In this document: positions 56,800 through 64,000 of the stretch, piece by piece
Numbering within the stretch: position 1 is the first letter of the stretch
Layout of the letters: each line of letters opens with the position of its first letter
Source: Huntiella abstrusa
Taxonomy: Eukaryota; Ascomycota; Sordariomycetes; Microascales; Ceratocystidaceae
Length of the DNA stretch: 64,000 nt
Reading direction: 5' to 3'
Assembly: GCA_025685495.1 (NCBI GenBank)
Contig: JAJNMT010000119.1
Location: forward strand, 1 to 64,000
Notes under the pieces: model-generated
What the model saw: only the letters and a program-made list of their open reading frames with translations
Told to the model about the DNA's origin: nothing
The model's database searches: none
Made by a program: the position numbers and the translations under genes

Positions 56800-59700
56800 A
56801 TGAATTGTCTTAATGATAATGACTTTGGCCCGTCGGTTGAGGGATGTCGAGATGACTTTGACTTTACGGTGGCTTTTGAACGTATCATATTTGGGATTGT
56901 CCCGGCTGCGGTCTTTATCCCGTTGGCGTTGATGCGGATATTATGGCTGTTCCGCGCAAAGAGAGTCGTTGGTGGAAGCTGGTTCCAAGCTATCAAGTTG
57001 GTGAGTTACTATACAACGGGCCGCCCATGATAGGGTAGTTGGTGAAATATGATCTATGTAGCTAACGTTATCAGATCGCCATCATCGTTTACGCCTCTCT
57101 TACATTCGCCCTGCTACTTCTGCAAACCGCTTCTATATACGATGGCACAAGCCTCCCCGCAAACAACCTGACTTCAGCGTCTCTGGCTACAACTCTGGCC
57201 GCCGCCATTTTCATGATTCCTCTTTCGTTCTTGGAGCATCAAACCCGCACTCGACCATCGATACTCCTTACGATATATACCATACTTACGATCCTCCCTG
57301 ATGCCGCACAAGTGCGCACAGCGTGGCTACTTGGCCCAGTCTTCTTCGATTCCATTTTCGCCCGACTTTTTACGGCCGCTCTAGTCTTCAAGTTTATCAT
57401 CTTTGTGCTTGAGGCGTCTCACAAGCAACGATGGTTTATCAAGGAGAAGGACAAGAAATACTCACCAGAGGAAGTCCAAGGCATTCTTGGTCTTTCATCT
57501 TACCTTTGGTTGCGCAGACTATTCATGACTGGATATCGTAAGATTCTCATCGATGATGATTTATACAGTCTCGACCCTGAGCTCTCTTCCGAAAAACTTC
57601 ATAAACGCCTGACAAAAAAGATGCGTACAACATCATGGAAAGGGAAGAATCACGGTCTCTTCTTCCTATTATTGAAAACTCTTCCCGTCGAGCTCGCGAT
57701 TGCAATCGTACCAGGACTTGTTTGGATTGCCTTCAACTTTTCCCTTCCATATCTTATGAAGTCACTTTTGGCGTACCTTGAGTCGCCCGAATCAGGACCA
57801 AACAATTCTACATACGGGAAAAACCTTGGATATGGCCTCATTGGCGCAAGTGTCTTGATTTACACAAGCGAGTCGTTTTTCTTGGGCTTAACTCAATATT
57901 ACGTCACTCGCGCCACCGTTATGGCTCGCGGATGCTTGGTCGCCGTTATCTATGATAAGACGAGTAAGGCCCGGTCTGATCATCTGGACAGTGGCGCTCC
58001 GTTGACTTTCATGTCAACTGATGTAGAGAGAATTGTCAAGCTCATGTTTTATATCCACAACTTGTGGACGGATTCCATTCAGATTTCGATTGCCGCATGG
58101 CTTTTGTACACCGAAATCGGGCTTCCTTTTCTCGCCCCCATTGTCACTGTCGTTGTCACTACTGTAGCAATTGGCTGCATTGCCCCATTAGTCGGGTCTA
58201 ACAACACAGTTTGGATGGAAAAGATCGAGAAACGGGTTAGCTTGACTACCTCGGTCATTGGCAACATGAAGTCTAGCAAGATCTCCGGGCTTGTCGAGCC
58301 TATCTCTAAGATTGTCGTTGACCTTCGTCAAAAGGATATTCGCCAAGGAAATGTCTGGCGTATGACCGTTCTCGCGACCGTTATCCTCAGTGTTGTCCCA
58401 AGCATCATGGCTCCTGTTTTTACCTTGGCAGTCGCTGCTAAGAACCTTGGTGTTGTGCGCATCTATACTTCGCTTACATTCATGACTTTGTTGACGAATC
58501 CTCTTACCGAGCTCATCCAGGTGACGGCTTCAATCCAAGCTGGGCTTGCTTGCTGTCAGCGCATCCAAGAGTTTCTCGAGCATGACCCGCGAGTCGATTT
58601 CCGCAATAACGGCGCTGGCATTATCGACGATAGTGACTCCCATGTGGAACTACTGAAGTCATCCGAGAAACCTGGCACAGATATCCCTCTGAGGCCCTAT
58701 CCTCGCACTACTGGTGGTAATGCCATGACGATTTCTAATGGCTCTTTTGGCTGGGAAGAGGATAAGATGGCTCTCAAAGATATAAACATCGTTATTCCTC
58801 GGGGTAAGCTTACGCTGGTTGTTGGCCCTGTCGCATCGGGCAAGTCCACGCTTTGCAAGGCGCTCCTGGGTGAAACAGTGTACTCTACCGGCTCCGTGAC
58901 AGCTACAAACATGGATCGCCAGGTGGGATTCTGCGACCAGGTACCATTCCTTCTTAACGCCACTCTCAGGGAAAACATTGTTGGCTTCACACCGTACGAC
59001 GAGGCCAGGTACCGAGCCGTTATTCAAGCTACTATGCTGGGTCTAGATGTCTCACTGCTTCCACAGGGCCACGATACCAACATTGGTAGCAACGGTATCA
59101 TGCTCTCAGGTGGCCAAAGGCAGCGTGTATCCCTTGCTCGTGCCCTCTACTTGGAGTCCGAGATCATTATTCTGGACGATGTACTCAGCGGCCTCGACAA
59201 TGACACAGAGACCGAACTATTCCGTCGTGTCTTTGGGCCTAGGGGTCTATTGCGTAAACGGAAAGCAACGGTTGTTTTATGCACGCATTCAGTTAGACAA
59301 CTTGGAATGGCCGACCACATCATTGCCTTGACTGCTGATGGACATGTAGCTGAAACTGGAAGCTTTAATGAGTTGCTTCGCCAAGGAAACTACATCTCCA
59401 GCCTCGGCTTACAAAAGCGTATGAGCATGGCTGTTACCCACAGCCAGATCATCGGCTCTGAAATTGCAGAGGATGTCGATGTAAATGCCGCTGTTGAATC
59501 CTCTCGTCCCCCTGACAAGATCACCACTACCAGTGTCCGGGAAGCTGAAGCTCTCGCCGCGGAGCTTGATACTGCTCGACAAACGGGTGACTGGAGGGTA
59601 TATAAGATCTACTTTAAAGGCACCGGGATACGCAATGCCATAGGCTTTGTTTTGGCCAGCATCGTCATTGGTTTTACTGTAAACTTTTCCAACTCTTGGC

Positions 59701-61504
59701 TAGCCTTCTGGACTACCCGCAAGTTCGACCTTTCCGATTCTGCTTTTTTGGGTGTCTATTCTTTTCTTAGGGCCTTCCAGCTTGTGGCTTTGGGGATTGG
59801 GTTTTACATTACCATGGTGCGGATGGTCACCCGTTCCGGCATGTGCTTCCATAATGGTATTCTTAACACCGTCATGTCAGCGCCGTTACGCTTCTTCACT
59901 ACTACGGATACGGGAATTGTGACCAATTTGTTCTCTCAGGATCTCAATTTGATTGACCTTGATTTGCCCATTGCGCTGATGAACATTGGTGCTGCCCTGG
60001 GTGACTGCGTCGGTATCTGCTTTGTGGTGGCGAGTGCCACGCCCTGGTTAGCTGTCAGCTATCCATTCCTCGGCGCCTTCCTTTGGTTTCTACAGCGCTT
60101 TTATCTGCGGACTTCACGCCAACTGCGTCTTTTGGATCTTGAAGCCAAGAGTCCATTGTACACTCACTTCACAGACACAATCAAGGGCGCAGTCACGATT
60201 CGTGCATTCGGTTGGACGAAGGAGAACCTAGAGCATAATTTCGCGCTACTTGACGCTTCTCAGCGTCCCATGTATCAGCTTGCCATGATACAGCATTGGC
60301 TCTCCTTCATCCTTAGCCTTGTCGTCGCCGTTGTTGCAATTCTTCTCGTTACTCTCGCTACCCAAATGAATGCTTCTGCTGGCTTCGCCGGTTCTTCTTT
60401 CATTTCTCTGCTCAACTTTGGTCAGTCTCTGACTGCGCTCATTACTATGTACACCCTCCTTGAGACCTCGGTTGGTGCGGTGGCCCGTTTGAAGACCTTC
60501 GAGTCGAAGGTGAAGCCGGAAGATGAGGAGGGAGAGACTACCATTCCTCCGACGAATTGGCCAAGCCGTGGTGAGATTGTTCTTGAGGGGGTTTCGGCAA
60601 CCTACGGGTAAGTGACACGCAGTATATCAGCGACCAGGAAACATAAACAACTAACAGACAATGCAGTTCACGCGCGTCCTTGCTCGACAGCCCAGCAGAA
60701 GAGGAGTCTACTGATAGCGTACCGCCCAAGCTGGCACTTGCTGACCTATCGTTTACTATCACGCCTGGTAGCAAGGTAGCTGTATGTGGTAGGTCTGGCT
60801 CGGGCAAGTCCTCCCTTGTCCTTCTTCTACTAAAGCTCCTCGACCCAACTCCTGAGACAAAGCACAATATGACCATCGATGGTCTTTCCATGGCAACTAT
60901 CAAAAGAGAGACATTACGTCGGCGAATCATCGCTGTGCCTCAAGACCCCGTTTTCTTACCTGCGGGTACTTCTATCTATGATAACCTGGATACCTACGGT
61001 GAGGCAAACGCGGCCATGTGTGAAGAGGTTCTCGAGCTAGTTAAGATGGGCTCATGGCTCCAAGAAAAGGGTGGAGTAAACGAAGGGATGGACGGTGAAA
61101 GTTTAAGTGCTGGCCAAAAACAACTATTCAACCTTGGCCGTGCTGTATTGAGACGGCGGGTCCGCGATGGAATGGGTGTATTGGGTGGGCATTCACAGAG
61201 TACCGGAGGTGGTATATTACTCCTAGACGAAGTCTCTTCCGGTGTTGACACAACAACGGAGAGAGAAATGCAGGAGATTATTGCGGAGGAGTTTTTGGAG
61301 TACACAGTTGTGATGATCTCCCACCGTCTAGACATGGTGGTAGATTTTGCTACGCGTGTTATCGTCATGGATCAAGGTGCGGTCATCGAAGATGGCGTGC
61401 CTAAGGAGTTGATTCAATCTGACGAGAGTCGCTTTAGAGAACTATGGGTTCTAGGGAATGTGGGGAAGAAAGATCGCGATATAGACGGGATTAAGTTTTT
61501 TTAG
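56800..61504 (+). CDS. ABCC-type (MRP-like) ABC transporter, full length
   Basis: ATP-driven export of organic anions, conjugates or toxic metabolites. Exons 56800-57000, 57075-60607 and 60667-61504 give 1523 residues, usual for fungal ABCC proteins with an extra N-terminal membrane domain. NBD1: Walker A GPVASGKST (about 651), signature LSGGQRQR (about 745), Walker B IIILDDVLSGLD. NBD2: Walker A GRSGSGKSS (about 1286), signature LSAGQKQLFNLGRA (about 1391), Walker B ILLLDEVSSGVD, H-loop ISHRLD. NBD1 has Asp where the catalytic Glu is expected (LDD), the ABCC hallmark of one weak ATP site. The substrate is unknown; neighbours do not form a recognisable biosynthetic cluster. An upstream in-frame TTG is not needed as a start. 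Confidence 0.93.
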
Positions 61505-62078
61505 ATGATGTATGTATATAGTGACTGCGGGTTGGCCGTGGGTTTTGTAGTGACGGAGCAAAGTGGTGCTTTGATCGGTAAAATTAATTCATGTTTGTTA
61601 TATTTGTGAGAGTTTGTTACATGAGCAAGGACTTTCAAGAAGAATATGTGTGGTAATAACATCGAAGCCGTGCCTTGTGAACCATAATAGTATGTGACGT
61701 CGATACCTTTCTCAGGTCATGTACATACATATTATCACTACACTCGGTTGATCCACGACAGACCAATTCCCATGTATGTAGTGGATGAATAACGTCATGT
61801 TATCCTACTTGACATATCCCGAGATTCGTGGTAGGACGTGATATATGCCCTTGCCATGTCACGTGGCATGTACATAAATAGGATCCCCATAACATCATTC
61901 CTCTAATGGATACATAGTGCGAGCGGCGCACGGCCATGGTAACGAAGAACGGGGTAGCGTCACAATAGACACATGAAAATGAGAACAGTTGTTCAACGGG
62001 ACATTTTGATCAATTGTTCCATTCTGAGATCTACCCGAAAGACCAAGAAACTAATTAGTCAGAGGCCATATTCTTAAC
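61505..62078. other. Intergenic between ABC transporter and HET gene
   Basis: 574 bp; contains several ATGTACAT words (61717-61730, 61868-61876). No gene. Confidence 0.5.
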
Positions 62079-64000
62079 ATGGTGTTTTGTGCATACTTTT
62101 CCAAACTGCCACCGGGTCAGGAATCTATTGGGTTTATGGACGAAGACCAATGCCAGGAACATTGTAAGTGTGCACCTGCATTTATATTCCCTAAACAATA
62201 GCAGGTGCTAATCATACGTAGGGCAGAATGAAGACTTTGCTCCTCTAGTGGACACTAAGGTGATAACAGATGAGACCGGAACCCCGCAAGAAAATGAGTA
62301 CCGATTCACTCACCGGATAATTACTCGGGCCGGCTCTCCTAGTACCAGCTTCAAGATACGCGGGCCACTTGGGCCGTTGTCATATATCCATCAACCACTG
62401 TCCCGAGAGCACACACAGATCAGAATCGTTACACTACTCCCGGGAACTGGATTACAACCTCTACGATGCTTCACTTCTACGCATAACTTCCCGTCTGACA
62501 TGGGGAAATACACGTGTCTCTCGTATGTCTGGGGTTCTCCTAAAGGCACGAATCCGATGTACCTCGATTCTGACATTATTGGGATCACCGATAATCTCAT
62601 GGCGGCTTTATGGCACATACGGCGCAAGAGGAAGCCGATTCGTCTATGGATAGATGCGCTGTGTATAGATCAAGACAGTGACGAAGAAAAGGCACAACAG
62701 GTTCAGATGATGGGGGACGTGTACGAAAGGGCAGACCGGCTGATTTCATGGCTTGGCTCGGCCCAATCTGATACCTCACAGATTTCGCGGGACCTGAATC
62801 GTTTATTTCAGGCCTCCTTGGATGGCTTGGAAACTGAAGAAACTCGACGTCGACTTGCAATAGCATTCGCAAAGGTCAACTGGATAAACCTTCGTCCAAT
62901 ATTTGACAGCGCCTATTGGACCCGCGCGTGGATTGTCCAAGAGATTGCTGTCCGCGAGGAATACCGTGCACTATTCCCGTTGCTTAATAATACGTTAGAC
63001 GGGTCTCTATATCCTTTGGCCAGACGGCACGAACGATGGCCCAGAATACGGGGATATACGGCAGATTACTTGTTGTATGGGCAACTTGAGATTTCCCTAT
63101 GGTGCATCTTGGTGATAACAAAGGCGCTCGAACGCAGGGCACGCGATCCTGATATGTGGAAAATGCTTTGCTCTGTGGCAGATACTGGGTCCTTTAACAG
63201 GAATCTGTTCTCTATGGATACTCCGCTCACATCTCGTGCAATTTCTCCATCTTCAAGAAATATAATTGATCAACTAGAAGCATGTCTGTCTGGAAACATA
63301 GACTTCGTAGTCGCATATCACAATTCCTGTACAGATCTCCGGGTGGGTCTACCCCGCGATCGTCTCTTCGCCTTCGCTGGACTCTACCAAACTTTCAACA
63401 TAGTTGTTGACTACAACAAGCCTGATACAGAGGTAGTACTAGACATTGCTGAAAGGATACTGCAGTCTGGAAAGATAAGACGTGATAGATGCCCTCTTCC
63501 GTTCGAGAACCACGGGTTACGACCGGCTCTTCGGGGGGTTCTATCGGCGGCGGATACACTTGTGTCTTGGGTTCCGTACGGTAGCAGCGTTTTATTCCCT
63601 AGTAAATTCTACGACGGACACTTTCTTGATCGGCAAAGTCCATTGATTCCAGAGGAAAGAACTGACTCATTAGAGAATACCATATTCGTTCGGGGCCCGG
63701 GGTGGGGGAAACTCTATGCTCAGTGCATGTACCGAGCCAAAGTTGTGAAGTTGTTCCACGAGAACGAGAACAGAGAGCTGAGAAACGCGATGGCGGCCCG
63801 CTTTGGTGGGGAACGGTTGGATGATGAAGGGAGAGACATCTTACTTCATTGGTTGGGTCATGGTCCACCTTTTAGCTGGAGTCTCGAAGAAGGTTTACGG
63901 CGTTACTTGGACATTGAAGAATATGGGGATGATGATGATAATGAAGATCTGATTCAGGTCTTGTGGTGGATGTACGAGGATGGCCATCAATTTGGCGTGC
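62079..64000 (+). CDS. HET-domain (heterokaryon incompatibility) protein, 5' part
   Basis: Exon 1 is 62079-62163, intron 62164-62221 (58 bp, GTAAGT...CGTAG, GCTAAT branch), and exon 2 is open from 62222 to the window end, so 600+ residues are visible and the stop lies outside. The HET domain begins near residue 123 with YTCLSYVWGSP, continues with GITDNLMAALWHIR, LWIDALCIDQ and VYERADRLISWLG (about 203), and includes YWTRAWIVQEI (about 259), all classic block motifs. A later GLPRDRLFAFAGLY segment is also typical. HET proteins trigger cell death when incompatible strains fuse; whether this one does so is not known. The acidic stretch DDDDNED near the end is unremarkable. The start has only a modest context, and a later start is possible. 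Confidence 0.88.

Noticed and set aside
1..64000. CRISPR array, bacterial operon or phage genes
   Set aside because: No spaced direct repeats of that kind; genes are spliced and eukaryotic throughout.

Overview
The window is nuclear DNA of a filamentous ascomycete (Pezizomycotina). Genes carry 49-81 bp GT-AG introns with CTAAC/CTGAC-like branch sites, TATA boxes lie about 60-220 bp before start codons, and the content is typical of such fungi: a Vip1-like RRM protein, a WSC protein, a Pho84-type transporter, a HET-domain protein, an NLR-like NTPase and F-box paralogues. A class such as Eurotiomycetes is plausible but not proven by the sequence.

Region 1 (1-29181) is a huge, almost perfect palindrome. 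Bases 1-14577 are repeated in reverse complement at 14604-29181 around a 26-bp spacer. Each arm carries the same genes: an ABC1/ADCK-type mitochondrial kinase cut off by the palindrome centre, a cytochrome c heme lyase, a small secreted protein, a tRNA-Ala(AGC) with an intron, a 90-aa membrane protein, the Vip1-like RRM protein, a coiled-coil Ser-rich protein, a four-WSC secreted protein and a Pho84-type phosphate transporter. The only differences I found between arms are single-base indels, nearly all in short homopolymers. They break the transporter in the left arm and the heme lyase in the right arm. This pattern, with the central gene truncated on both sides, fits a fold-back read or misassembly at a contig end at least as well as a real palindrome. 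The right arm should be read as the reference copy, except for the heme lyase, where the left copy is intact.

Region 2 (29.2-39.6 kb) is gene-poor: the phosphate transporter promoter, a membrane GNAT acetyltransferase, a conserved-looking Ser-rich hypothetical protein, then about 5.6 kb without a supportable gene.

Region 3 (39.6-64 kb) is accessory in character. It holds a NACHT/NLR-like NTPase whose P-loop is encoded by a 25-bp exon, a copper amine oxidase with a GATA-site cluster upstream, a pogo/Fot1-like MITE, an inverted broken fragment of an F-box gene, a SINE-like retroposed insertion, a tandem pair of 931- and 984-aa F-box genes (the second with a seven-unit acidic repeat), a full-length ABCC transporter, and a HET-domain gene running off the end. 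NLR-like and HET proteins are the classes used by fungi for non-self recognition, so this stretch looks like a fast-evolving recognition/accessory locus with transposon activity. The unique region shows no frameshift in its large genes, in contrast to the palindrome arms.
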